34,240 nucleotides of DNA, taken from JANRKN01 sp033763435. Its GTDB lineage: Bacteria; Planctomycetota; Phycisphaerae; Phycisphaerales; UBA1924. Made by a program: the position numbers and the translations under genes. The stretch lies in assembly GCA_033763435.1 (NCBI GenBank), contig JANRKN010000093.1:1-34240 (forward strand), given 5' to 3'. The notes under the pieces are model-generated. The model was not told the origin of the DNA, searched no databases, and worked only from the letters and a program-made list of their open reading frames with translations. Numbering within the stretch: position 1 is the first letter of the stretch; each line of letters opens with the position of its first letter. Below are positions 15,660 through 23,058 of the stretch, one piece after another.

Positions 15660-16469
15660 ATGCGGATTCTCCCGACGATTCAGTCCCCGGCCGACCTCAA
15701 GCGCCTGCCGGTCTCCGAGCTTCCTGTGCTTGCGCAGGAAATCCGCCAGGCGATCACCGACCAGGTGATGAAGACCGGCGGGCACCTGGCGCCCAATCTG
15801 GGTGTGGTCGAGCTGACGATCGCGCTGCACTACGTGTTTGACTTCGCTTGGGACCGGCTGCTGTTCGATGTCGGGCACCAGTGCTATCCGCACAAGCTGC
15901 TGACCGGGCGCTATCCGCTGCTGGCCAAGCTGCGGACGCGCGAGGGCATGGCGGGCTTTCCGGAGATTGACGAGAGCCCGTATGACCTGTTCCGTGTGGG
16001 GCACGCGGGCACGGCGGTGTCGTGCGCCGTCGGCATGGCGCGCGGCGACACGCTCAACCGCGAGGGGTTCCATCCGACAGAAAAACCCGACGGGCGGCGC
16101 GTCGTTGCGGTCGTGGGCGATTCGTCGATCGTCAACGGCGTCGCGATGGAGGGCCTGAACAACGCAGGCACGCTCAAGCGCCAGATGCTGGTGATCCTGA
16201 ATGACAACGGGATGTCGATCTCCAAGCCTCAGGGCGCGCTGGCGGAGGTGTTCGATCGGCTGCGGCTGTCGCAGACGTACACGGACCTGAAGAAGCAGGC
16301 GGCCGAGGTGTTGTCGCACGTGCCGGGGGGCGACGTGGTGAAGACCGCGTACCACCGCGGGAGCGAGGCCGAAGGCGATGATCTCCGACGCCTCGGCGGG
16401 CGGCGGGGCCGGGTGGTTCGAACACTTCGGGCTGATGACGGTGGGCCCGATCGACGGGCACGACTTTGA
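15660..16469 (+). CDS. dxs: 1-deoxy-D-xylulose-5-phosphate synthase, N-terminal part (frame broken)
   Basis: DXS condenses pyruvate and glyceraldehyde 3-phosphate with TPP to start the MEP isoprenoid pathway. This frame encodes about the first 237 residues of the TPP-binding domain: GGHLAPNLGVVELTIALH, FDVGHQCYPHKLLTGR, VGHAGTA, and GDSSIVNGVA with NDNGMSIS as the TPP/Mg region. Homology runs up to about 16370. Beyond that the frame gives about 32 unrelated residues to the stop at 16469, while the next frame carries the correct continuation. Start ATG 15660 has AAGGA about 9 nt upstream. The motif has GDS where GDG is common. This is one half of a gene whose frame changes once. Confidence 0.88.
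   Translation: MRILPTIQSPADLKRLPVSELPVLAQEIRQAITDQVMKTGGHLAPNLGVVELTIALHYVFDFAWDRLLFDVGHQCYPHKLLTGRYPLLAKLRTREGMAGFPEIDESPYDLFRVGHAGTAVSCAVGMARGDTLNREGFHPTEKPDGRRVVAVVGDSSIVNGVAMEGLNNAGTLKRQMLVILNDNGMSISKPQGALAEVFDRLRLSQTYTDLKKQAAEVLSHVPGGDVVKTAYHRGSEAEGDDLRRLGGRRGRVVRTLRADDGGPDRRARL
16342..16380 (+). other. Position of the frame change within dxs
   Basis: Homology passes from the frame of 15660 to the frame of 16378 here. The second frame has a TGA at 16339-16341, so the change cannot be earlier. The best join is after the GCC codon at 16368-16370, skipping G16371 to read AAG GCG ATG. That equals one extra base, or two missing. The G6 run at 16325-16330 is upstream of the TGA and cannot be the cause by itself. 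Confidence 0.8.
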
Positions 16470-17652
16470 CACGCTGATCGAGTTCCTGACCGAGGCCAAG
16501 CACACCGACCACCCGATGGTGCTGCACGTCAAGACGATCAAGGGCAAGGGCTTTGCGCCCAGTGAGAACGACGCGAGCCGGCTGCACTCGCCGGGGCCTT
16601 TCCAGTACGACCCCGATTCGTGCCGCGTGCAGATCAAGAGCGAGGGCCGGTCGTTCACGACGGCGTTCGCGGATGCGCTGCACGGGCTGATGACGAAGGA
16701 CGCGAAGGCCGTCGCGTGCACCGCAGCGATGCCCGACGGCACAGGGCTGAACAAGATTCTGCCCGCGTTCCCGGACCGCGCGTGGGACGTGGGGATCTGC
16801 GAGTCGCACGCGCTGGACATGATGGCGGGCCTCGCGAAGACGGGTTTTAAGCCGTTCCTGGCGGTCTACTGCACGTTCCTGCAGCGGGCATTTGACCAGG
16901 CGTTCCAGGAAGCGGCGCTCCAGAACCTGCCGGTCCGGCTGTGCCTTGACCGCGCGGGGCTGGTCGGGGGCGACGGTGCGGTGCACCATGGGTTCTGCGA
17001 TGTCGCGCTGCTGCGGACGCTGCCCAACGCGGTGATCACCGCGGCGATCGACGAGCCCTCGCTGCGAGCGGCGCTGGAGTTCATGCGCGGCTACGACACG
17101 GGCCTGTCGGCGGTGCGCTATCCGCGCGATGTGGTGTCGGACCTGCTGACTTCGCGCGGGCTGGCGTGCCCGCCTTATGAGCTGGGCAAGGCGGTGAACC
17201 TGACGCCCGCGATCGAACAGCCCGCGGCGGCGGTGCTGGCCTTTGGCACGCTGGCGATCGACGCGCTTCGTGCGGCCGACCGGATCAATGCCGTGCCCGG
17301 CGGGCCGCGGGTCGCGGTGTACGACGCGCGGTTTGCCAAGCCCGTGGACCGGGCGCTGATCGCCTCCCTGCTCGAGCGGCGGATCCGGATCGTCACGATC
17401 GAGGACCACTCGATCGTGGGCGGGTTCGGCTCGGCGGTGCTCGAGGCGGCACAGGAACTCGGCGTCGACGGCTCGCTGGTCACGCGCCTGGGCCTGCCCG
17501 ATCGCTGGGTGTATCAGGACTCGCGCTCGAAGCAGCTCGCGGAGGTCGGACTCGACGAAGCGTCGCTGCACGCGGCGTTCCTGAAGGCGGCGGGCTCCAG
17601 CGCCCCGACGCCCGAGCCCAAGGTCGCGCTCCGAGCCGCGGCGGTGCGGTGA
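16378..17652 (+). CDS. dxs: 1-deoxy-D-xylulose-5-phosphate synthase, C-terminal part (frame broken)
   Basis: 424 aa continuing DXS: GLMTVGPIDGHDFD and the end of the TPP domain, then the pyrimidine-binding transketolase domain with TAAMPDGTGL, FPDRAWDVGICESHA (its Glu matching the catalytic Glu370 of E. coli), YCTFLQRAFDQ, DRAGLVGGDGAVHHG and SAVRYPRD, and the C-terminal transketolase domain (IEDHSIVGGFGSAV). All catalytic regions after the break look intact, so the gene has not decayed. Translation could begin separately at ATG 16378, with GAGG at 16365-16368 as a possible ribosome-binding site, giving a two-polypeptide enzyme. A sequencing or assembly error, a frameshift mutation or recoding are the alternatives. 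Confidence 0.9.
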   Translation: MISDASAGGGAGWFEHFGLMTVGPIDGHDFDTLIEFLTEAKHTDHPMVLHVKTIKGKGFAPSENDASRLHSPGPFQYDPDSCRVQIKSEGRSFTTAFADALHGLMTKDAKAVACTAAMPDGTGLNKILPAFPDRAWDVGICESHALDMMAGLAKTGFKPFLAVYCTFLQRAFDQAFQEAALQNLPVRLCLDRAGLVGGDGAVHHGFCDVALLRTLPNAVITAAIDEPSLRAALEFMRGYDTGLSAVRYPRDVVSDLLTSRGLACPPYELGKAVNLTPAIEQPAAAVLAFGTLAIDALRAADRINAVPGGPRVAVYDARFAKPVDRALIASLLERRIRIVTIEDHSIVGGFGSAVLEAAQELGVDGSLVTRLGLPDRWVYQDSRSKQLAEVGLDEASLHAAFLKAAGSSAPTPEPKVALRAAAVR

Positions 17653-17782
17653 TCGCGCGTTCGTGACGGGTTTGGTTTCTCACGCGAGCGTTGTTTGAAC
17701 GGCGCAGATGTGCCGCTCGGGAACTTGCGGGCGCTGTGTGCGTCGGGAGGACGATGCCCCGCACCCTCGGCGCTGCGCCGAC

Positions 17783-17788
17783 TACGCT
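17783..17788 (+). promoter_or_regulatory. Candidate -10 element of the NAD kinase gene
   Basis: TACGCT ends 7 nt before ATG 17796, matching the spacing before lpxB and the prepilin gene. A transcript from here would exclude the upstream in-frame ATG 17754, so it bears on the start choice. Confidence 0.35.
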
Positions 17789-17795
17789 TGAACCC

Positions 17796-18671
17796 ATGCC
17801 CCGCGCTGCGCTGCTGCTGGTGAACCGTGACAAGCCTGAGGCCCTCGTGGCCGCGGAGGAGACGCGGCGATTGATCGGCAGGTCGGGCCGACTGGTCGCG
17901 GAGCTCGCGGCAGACGATTCGCCTCTGCCCGCGTCTGCCGCCGGGGCGGACATGATCGTCGTGCTGGGGGGAGATGGGACGCTGCTGTCACAGGTCCGGC
18001 GAGCGGCACACTTGCACAAACCGTTCCTGGGCATCAATCTCGGCAAGCTCGGGTTCATGGCCGAGTACGACCCCGCGTCGGTACGTCAGCACGCCGCGGA
18101 ACTCTTCGGCGATGGGCCCATGCCGGTGCGCGAACTGCCGCTGCTTTCGGTGTCGGTGCGCGGGCCCGACGGCGTGGTGAGGCCGATCGGTCCCGCGCTG
18201 AATGAAGCGGTGATCACGGCGGGGCCGCCTTATCGATTGATCTCGCTCGCGCTGAGCATCGATCATCAGCCGGGGCCAAGCGTCCGCGGCGACGGGTTGA
18301 TCGTGAGCACGCCGATCGGGTCAACCGCGTACAACATCTCCGCGGGCGGGCCGATCATCGAGCCCAGGGCCGACGCGTTTGTGATCACGCCGATCGCGGC
18401 GCACTCGCTCTCGTTCAGGCCGATCGTGCTCTCGGGCGCGGCTCGGGTGGATATCGCGGTCCAGCGTGCCAACGCAACGACGCCCGACACGGGCACGACG
18501 CTGGTGCTCGACGGCCAAGTGCAAGCGCCGATCCGCTCGGGCGACACGCTGACGATCACTCGCGACGCGACGCCCGTGCGATTTGTTTCGAACCCCGAGC
18601 GCTCGTACTGGGCGACGCTGATTTCCAAGCTGCACTGGGCGAGCACGCCCGTTCCGCCCAAGCGGGACTGA
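17796..18671 (+). CDS. nadK: NAD kinase
   Basis: 291 aa enzyme that phosphorylates NAD to NADP. Motifs: GGDGT at 58-62, the catalytic and ATP/polyphosphate-binding site; NLGKLGFM at 81-88; LNEAVI; and GSTAYNISAGGPII, the NAD-binding region. The start at 17796 is chosen because family homology begins immediately (RAALLLVNRDK) and a TACGCT hexamer lies 7 nt upstream. ATG 17754, with GGGAGG just before it, is an in-frame alternative that would add 14 residues. It follows dxs after 143 bp, which hold only this start region. Confidence 0.92.
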   Translation: MPRAALLLVNRDKPEALVAAEETRRLIGRSGRLVAELAADDSPLPASAAGADMIVVLGGDGTLLSQVRRAAHLHKPFLGINLGKLGFMAEYDPASVRQHAAELFGDGPMPVRELPLLSVSVRGPDGVVRPIGPALNEAVITAGPPYRLISLALSIDHQPGPSVRGDGLIVSTPIGSTAYNISAGGPIIEPRADAFVITPIAAHSLSFRPIVLSGAARVDIAVQRANATTPDTGTTLVLDGQVQAPIRSGDTLTITRDATPVRFVSNPERSYWATLISKLHWASTPVPPKRD

Positions 18672-18706
18672 CAGCCCAGCGGAGGCCAAAGTCGCGCTCG
18701 TTCGTG

Positions 18707-18712
18707 TATGCT
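18707..18712 (+). promoter_or_regulatory. Candidate -10 element of the 18719 oxidoreductase
   Basis: TATGCT ends 6 nt before ATG 18719. The same hexamer stands 7 nt before the prepilin start at 20683. A GTG at 18704 is in frame but lies upstream of this hexamer and is a less likely start. Confidence 0.38.
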
Positions 18713-18718
18713 CTGGGC

Positions 18719-19897
18719 ATGACTTCGGGCAACGGCAACACGGCTCATTCGGCGCTGAACCTCGCGATGGTGGGCGGGGGCGAGGGCGCGTTCATCGGCG
18801 CGGTGCACCGCAAGGCCGCGGCGCTTGACGATCAGTTCCGCCTCGTCGCAGGGTGTTTCTCGTCCGACGCGGCACGCTCGCGCGCGTTCGGCCCATCGGT
18901 GGGCGTGGACAGCTCGAGGGCGTACGGGCATTGGCGCGAGATGTTCGCCGTGGAAAAGGGGCGCGTGGACGCGGTATCGATCGTGACGCCCAACCACTCC
19001 CACTTTGAGATCGCGGCCGAGGCGCTGCGCGCGGGATTCGACGTGATCCTCGACAAACCGATGGTGACCACGACCGCGCAGGCGCGCGAGCTCGCGGCGA
19101 TCGTGCGCGAGTCGGGGCGGATTCTCGCGGTGACGTACAACTACACGGGCTATCCGATGGTCAAGCATGCCGCGGCGCTGGTGCGCGCGGGGGCGCTGGG
19201 GACCATCCGCAAGGTGTTTGTTGAGTATCACCAGGGCTGGCTCGCGACGGACCTGGAATCGACGGGCATGAAGCAGGCCGCGTGGCGCACCGACCCTGCT
19301 CGGGCCGGGCTGGGCGGAGCGATCGGCGACATCGGCTCCCACGCGGAGAATCTGCTGACGACGATCACGGGGCTGCGGATCGAGGCGCTGCGCGCGGAGC
19401 TGCGCTCGTTCGTCGCTGGGCGCAAGCTCGACGATGACGCGACGGTGCTGCTCCGCCTTGCGGGCCCCGGCACGCAGGCGCACGGCGTGCTCACCGCCTC
19501 GCAGGTCTGCATCGGCGAGAAGAACAATCTCTCGATCCGCGTCTATGGGTCGGCCGGGGCGCTCACCTGGCGCCAGGAAGACCCCGACACGCTGCACGTC
19601 ACGCAGCTTGACGGCACGACACGGACGCTCTCACGCGGGTCCGCCGAGCTTGACGAATCGGCCAAGCGCGCGACGCGCCTGCCCCCGGGCCATCCGGAGG
19701 GTTTTTTGGAGGCCTTTGCGAACATCTACCGCGGCGTCGCTCAGGCGATCCACGCACGTCGACGGGGCGCGGCACCCGAAGGTTTGGGTGCCGAGTTTCC
19801 GACGGTCGAGCACGGCGCGCGGGGCGTCGCATTCATCGAGGCGGTCGTTCAGTCGTCGCGCGATGGCGGCGTCTGGGTGACGCCCGCGATCGCGTGA
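18719..19897 (+). CDS. Gfo/Idh/MocA family oxidoreductase (cytoplasmic)
   Basis: 392 aa NAD(P)-dependent sugar or inositol oxidoreductase-like protein. The N-terminal Rossmann fold starts with MVGGGEGAFIG at about 17-27. The family EKP motif appears as DKP at 112-114 (ILDKPM), with the nicotinamide-proximal Lys113 kept. The C-terminal domain has GGAIGDIGSHAENLL, containing the His and Asp expected near the active site. There is no Tat signal, unlike the two relatives at 28900 and 31223, so it acts in the cytoplasm. The substrate is unknown; a sugar or polyol is likely from the family. It converges on the prepilin-like gene with 9 bp between. Confidence 0.88.
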   Translation: MTSGNGNTAHSALNLAMVGGGEGAFIGAVHRKAAALDDQFRLVAGCFSSDAARSRAFGPSVGVDSSRAYGHWREMFAVEKGRVDAVSIVTPNHSHFEIAAEALRAGFDVILDKPMVTTTAQARELAAIVRESGRILAVTYNYTGYPMVKHAAALVRAGALGTIRKVFVEYHQGWLATDLESTGMKQAAWRTDPARAGLGGAIGDIGSHAENLLTTITGLRIEALRAELRSFVAGRKLDDDATVLLRLAGPGTQAHGVLTASQVCIGEKNNLSIRVYGSAGALTWRQEDPDTLHVTQLDGTTRTLSRGSAELDESAKRATRLPPGHPEGFLEAFANIYRGVAQAIHARRRGAAPEGLGAEFPTVEHGARGVAFIEAVVQSSRDGGVWVTPAIA

Positions 19898-19906
19898 GTG
19901 TGAGAT

Positions 19907-20683
19907 TCAGGGCAAGCGCTCGAGCCATTCGGCGGGCATACCGGTGCCGTCGGCGCGCGGCTCGGTGAGGCCGCGGACGGAGACGTCGAAGAACACCAGC
20001 GAGAACCGCCCATCGCGGCCGTGCACGCGCCCGACGCGCTCCGAGACGTGGGCGGAAATCCGAAAATCGAGCACGCTGGCGGTCCGCGTCGGGGGCGGGC
20101 CCGCGGTGGTCGTCGTCGCGACGCCCGAATCGAGATACCAAGGGACCGCGCCCGGACGCGCGAGGTTGCCCACGCGGATGTGCACCGGCCCCGCGTCGTA
20201 GTTGTCCGGGTCGGCGATGCCCGAAGCGCCGTCGGCGCCGAGACCGCTCCGGCCCGTGACGTTCACCGCGTAGGTGCGCTGCATGCCAGGCCCGAGCCTT
20301 GCGCGTGTCGTCGGGCAGACGAGCACCGAGGTGGTCGCGTAGAGATTCGCCCCAGAGCCGGTGAGCCCCGCTGCCTGCTGCGTCACCAACGCCCAATTCG
20401 GCACCGCGGCGTAAGGCTGACCGAGCGCGGGCGAAAAACCCCGATTCGCGTCGGCATAGTCGGTGGAGATCACCGCGATCTGGCGGAGGTTGGACCGGCA
20501 GACCGTCGAACGGCCGGCCTCGCGCGCGGTCGAGAGCGCGGGGACGAGGATGCCCACCAGCACCGCGACGATCGCGACGACCAGCAGCAGCTCGATCAGC
20601 GAGAACCCGCGAGTTTCCGGGCCAAGAGCGGGGCCCCGGCGCGTGGGCGAGGCTTCGCGGGTGAATCTCGGCAAAGAACACAT
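19907..20683 (-). CDS. Prepilin-like protein with N-terminal methylation motif
   Basis: 258 aa. A 26-residue leader ends with a type IV prepilin cleavage site, Gly26-Phe27 in RGFSLIELLLVVAIVA, with the conserved Glu31 at position +5 and a hydrophobic helix to about 48. The following STAREAGRSTVCRSNLRQI segment is typical of the large planctomycete families of pseudopilin-like proteins. Near the C-terminus HGRDGRFSLVFFDVSV resembles the H-X9-DG region of those proteins, with FFD in place of FAD-G. Likely exported and assembled or anchored through its pilin helix; the role is unknown. Start ATG 20683 follows TATGCT by 7 nt. It is a lone gene, divergent from the his leader. Confidence 0.85.
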   Translation of the reverse strand: MCSLPRFTREASPTRRGPALGPETRGFSLIELLLVVAIVAVLVGILVPALSTAREAGRSTVCRSNLRQIAVISTDYADANRGFSPALGQPYAAVPNWALVTQQAAGLTGSGANLYATTSVLVCPTTRARLGPGMQRTYAVNVTGRSGLGADGASGIADPDNYDAGPVHIRVGNLARPGAVPWYLDSGVATTTTAGPPPTRTASVLDFRISAHVSERVGRVHGRDGRFSLVFFDVSVRGLTEPRADGTGMPAEWLERLP

Positions 20684-20690
20684 GAATCCA

Positions 20691-20696
20691 AGCATA
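20691..20696 (-). promoter_or_regulatory. Candidate -10 element of the prepilin-like gene
   Basis: On the reverse strand TATGCT ends 7 nt before ATG 20683, nearly identical in placement to the TATGCT before 18719. No clear -35 was found. Confidence 0.38.
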
Positions 20697-20720
20697 CGGA
20701 CGGACGAAGTGCGTGGGGAC

Positions 20721-20750
20721 TTGACCGGCCGAAACGCGCTGCCACAATAC
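20721..20750 (+). promoter_or_regulatory. Candidate promoter of the histidine operon
   Basis: TTGACC (20721-20726) and CAATAC (20745-20750) are 18 bp apart and precede the leader ATG at 20759 by 8 nt. The -35 is a good match to the sigma-70 consensus; the -10 is poor. Transcription would start almost at the leader ATG. Confidence 0.42.
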
Positions 20751-20758
20751 CTCCCGAG

Positions 20759-20812
20759 ATGTCCACCCGCACGCACCACGTCCCCCACCACCATCATCAC
20801 CGTCATCGGTGA
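20759..20812 (+). CDS. hisL: Histidine operon leader peptide
   Basis: A 17-codon ORF, MSTRTHHVPHHHHHRHR, followed by TGA at 20810-20812. Eight of the 17 codons specify His (CAC or CAT), five of them in a row, which coding chance does not explain in front of hisG. The design equals the HisL leader of enteric bacteria: low charged tRNA-His would stall the ribosome in the run and alter folding of the RNA downstream. No ribosome-binding site is visible; the candidate promoter would give a nearly leaderless transcript. It ends 172 bp before hisG, and that gap holds the alternative hairpins and the terminator. The sequence bears no resemblance to HisL apart from the His run, so it may have arisen independently. 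Confidence 0.85.
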   Translation: MSTRTHHVPHHHHHRHR

Positions 20813-20887
20813 CAGGGGTCGTGCGCAGCGCGTGTGCTTGTCTGAAACGAGCACCAAGCCCAAGCCGCCGGCCCCTACGGGTCGGCG
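20777..20887 (+). promoter_or_regulatory. His attenuator: alternative RNA hairpins
   Basis: Region 1 (CACGTCCCC, 20777-20785, inside the leader ORF) can pair with region 2 (GGGGTCGTG, 20815-20823) with one T-T mismatch. Region 2 (GGGGTCG, 20815-20821) can instead pair with region 3 (CGGCCCC, 20869-20875) with one wobble, acting as antiterminator. Region 3 is also the 5' arm of the terminator hairpin (region 4, 20879-20887). A further hairpin GTGCTTGT/ACGAGCAC at 20834-20854 sits between. A ribosome stalled on the His codons would cover region 1, free region 2 and prevent termination. The pairing was done by hand; free energies were not computed. Confidence 0.78.
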
Positions 20888-20898
20888 TCGTTGTTTTT
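20866..20898 (+). terminator. Intrinsic terminator in the his leader
   Basis: A 9-bp stem, CGCCGGCCC (20866-20874) with GGGTCGGCG (20879-20887), has one G-U pair and the 4-nt loop CTAC. It is followed by TCG and the T-rich run TTGTTTTT (20891-20898). Such a T-run is rare in this GC-rich window. It ends 86 bp before hisG. Confidence 0.82.
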
Positions 20899-20984
20899 GT
20901 CTCCGACAGTTCCATCGTTCTGAGTACAGGCCGAGTTCCTGAGCATTGCCAGCCTGACTTCTCCCCCGCCCGGATAGGACCGCG

Positions 20985-21869
20985 ATGAACAACAGCAACT
21001 CCACCAATTCGACCGTTCGCCTCGCACTGCCCAAGGGGCGGATGGAGCAGGGCGTGCTCGCGCTGCTGGCCGACGCTGGCATCAAGCTCCGCAGCTCGAG
21101 CCGAAACTATCGCCCGGACTTGTCGCTGCCGGGCTTCGAGGTGAAGGTGCTCAAGCCGCAGAACATCATCGAGATGCTGCACGTGGGCTCGCGTGACGTG
21201 GGGTTTGCAGGGGCGGACTGGGTCGCGGAGCTCGGCGCAGAGCTTGTTGAGCTTCTCGACACAGGCCTGGACCCGGTGCGTCTGGTTGCGGCGGCGCCTG
21301 CGGCAAACGTGCGGGACGGGCGCCTGGACGTCAATCGCCGACCCATGCTCATCGTGAGCGAGCACCAGAACCTCACGCAGTCGTGGATCAACTCGCGCAA
21401 GCTGGACGCGCGCTTTGTCAAGAGCTTCGGCGCGACCGAGGTCTTCCCGCCCGAGGACGCCGACGCGATTGTCGATGTCGCCGCGTCGGGCGCGACGCTC
21501 GCGGCCAACGGGCTGCTGGTGTTTGACGAGCTCATCAAGTCGAGCACTCGGCTGTACGCGTCGCACGCCGCAATGACCGACCCCAGCAAGAAGGCCGTCA
21601 TCGAGCGGCTGGTGATGCTGCTGCGCTCGGTGCTGGAGGCGCGCAGGCGGGTGATGCTTGAGGTGAACGTGTCGCAGGCGAACCTGGAGGCGGTGGTCAA
21701 GGTGCTGCCGTGCATGCGCGAGCCGACGATCTCGACGCTGCACGGCTCGGGCGGGTTTGCGGTGAAGGCGGCCGTGCCGCGCGAGACGCTGCCGACGCTA
21801 ATTCCTGACATCAAGGCCAAGGGTGGGACGGACATCGTGGTGTCGAACCTCTCGCAGATCGTCCCGTGA
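20985..21869 (+). CDS. hisG: ATP phosphoribosyltransferase, long form (HisG)
   Basis: First enzyme of histidine synthesis, joining ATP and PRPP. 294 aa, the long form: catalytic domains with RLALPKGRM near the N-terminus, VGFAGADWVAEL and the phosphate-binding region at about 155-170 (DVAASGATLAANG), then a C-terminal regulatory HisG_C domain from about 215 (LEARRRVMLEVNV through TDIVVSNLSQIV). Long-form HisG is feedback-inhibited by histidine and needs no HisZ, which agrees with the lack of hisZ here. Start ATG 20985 has AGGA about 6 nt upstream. It is first in the operon after the attenuator. The N-terminus is Asn/Ser/Thr-rich for about 10 residues. Confidence 0.95.
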   Translation: MNNSNSTNSTVRLALPKGRMEQGVLALLADAGIKLRSSSRNYRPDLSLPGFEVKVLKPQNIIEMLHVGSRDVGFAGADWVAELGAELVELLDTGLDPVRLVAAAPAANVRDGRLDVNRRPMLIVSEHQNLTQSWINSRKLDARFVKSFGATEVFPPEDADAIVDVAASGATLAANGLLVFDELIKSSTRLYASHAAMTDPSKKAVIERLVMLLRSVLEARRRVMLEVNVSQANLEAVVKVLPCMREPTISTLHGSGGFAVKAAVPRETLPTLIPDIKAKGGTDIVVSNLSQIVP

Positions 21870-21895
21870 CGAGCACGCCCCGGAAGGACCCCGCG

Positions 21896-23005
21896 ATGAA
21901 CCCGGCCACCAAACTTCCAGACATGCCGCCACCGCTGACGCCCGCGCCCGGGATCGGCGTGCGCGGCGCGTACGGCGTGCCCCGGCCCGCGACGCCGATC
22001 TCGATCTTTCTGGATGGCAACGAGGGCTTGGTCAGCCCCGGTGTCGCGGCGCTGCTGCAAGGGGCCGACGCGGAGCTGATCAGGCGCTATCCGAAGGACG
22101 ACCAACTCACGCGGCTGCTCGCGGAGCGCCATGGCGTGGATGCGAGCCGGGTGATCGTGACCGCGGGCGCGGACGACGCGCTCTATCGCGCATGCCGGGC
22201 GGTGCTTTCCCCGAATCGCCGACTCATTCTGCCCGTGCCCTCGTTCGAGATGCTTGTGCGAGATGCGGAGCTCTGCCTCGCGCCGGTCGAGTCGATCCCG
22301 TGGCGGCCGGGGCCTTTCCCGATCGACGCGGTCACACGTGCGCTCACGGCCAGCGAGCAACCTGCGGGCGCGGTCGCGGTCGTGACGCCCAACAACCCAA
22401 CCGGTTCGGTCGCGACCGAGTCGGACCTGCGCCGGGTAGTCGAGGCGGCGGCGCCCCGCGGGACGCTGACGATCGTGGACCTTGCGTACACCGAGTTTGC
22501 CGAGCGAGACCTGACGCCGCTCGCGCTCACGCTGCCGAGCACACTCGCCGTACGCACACTGAGCAAGGCCTGGGGACTCGCAGGCCTGCGCGTGGGGTAC
22601 GCGATCGTGCCGGAGAACCAGCCCGAACTCGCGATGTGGATGCGTGCGGCCTCCGGGCCCTATCCGTGCGCCGGCCTCGCGCTCGCGCTTGCCGAACAGC
22701 GCTTGCGGACGGGCGAGGCCGAGGTACAGGCGTTTGTCGCACGGGTTCGTGCTGAGCGCGCGGAGCTTGCCGAGTTGCTCTCGCGCAAAGGAGTTCGTGT
22801 GGACGCAGGCGAAGGGAACTTTGTCTTTGCCCAGTGTGCGAGCGCGGCCGAGGCTCAGCGGCTGTGGGAGCATCTGGCCCAGCGCGGGATCGCCGTGCGG
22901 CGCTTCCCGGGCAAGCCGGGCCTTGACCACGCGCTGCGGATCACGTGCCCGGGCCACGCGGAATGGTTTCGCGCGCTGGTGATCGCGGTATCGGAGTTCC
23001 ATTAA
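21896..23005 (+). CDS. hisC: Histidinol-phosphate aminotransferase (HisC)
   Basis: 369 aa PLP enzyme that converts imidazole-acetol phosphate and glutamate to histidinol phosphate. Fold type I aminotransferase features: LDGNEG near the N-terminus, TPNNPTGS, VDLAYTEF, and the PLP-binding Lys224 in TLSKAWGLAGLRVGY; the late RITCPGH segment holds the substrate-binding Arg. ATG 21896 is preferred because GGAAGGA lies 7-8 nt upstream. A GTG at 21866 overlapping the hisG stop is an in-frame alternative adding 10 residues. Homology to related aminotransferases such as CobD or AspC is possible, but the operon position settles the role. Confidence 0.93.
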   Translation: MNPATKLPDMPPPLTPAPGIGVRGAYGVPRPATPISIFLDGNEGLVSPGVAALLQGADAELIRRYPKDDQLTRLLAERHGVDASRVIVTAGADDALYRACRAVLSPNRRLILPVPSFEMLVRDAELCLAPVESIPWRPGPFPIDAVTRALTASEQPAGAVAVVTPNNPTGSVATESDLRRVVEAAAPRGTLTIVDLAYTEFAERDLTPLALTLPSTLAVRTLSKAWGLAGLRVGYAIVPENQPELAMWMRAASGPYPCAGLALALAEQRLRTGEAEVQAFVARVRAERAELAELLSRKGVRVDAGEGNFVFAQCASAAEAQRLWEHLAQRGIAVRRFPGKPGLDHALRITCPGHAEWFRALVIAVSEFH

Positions 23006-23058
23006 GCGAACGCAGTATCGACCGCACCAAGCCCCTCACCCACTCTCAAGGATCGCCC

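Noticed and set aside
16325..16330. G6 homopolymer as the cause of the dxs frame change
   Set aside because: Switching to the second frame at this point would meet TGA at 16339-16341, so the change must lie further downstream.
19833..23002. Two reverse-strand frames of over 600 codons opposite hisG and hisC
   Set aside because: They are antisense to genes with strong homology and have low-complexity, basic sequences. Only the prepilin frame in this area has a protein-like character.
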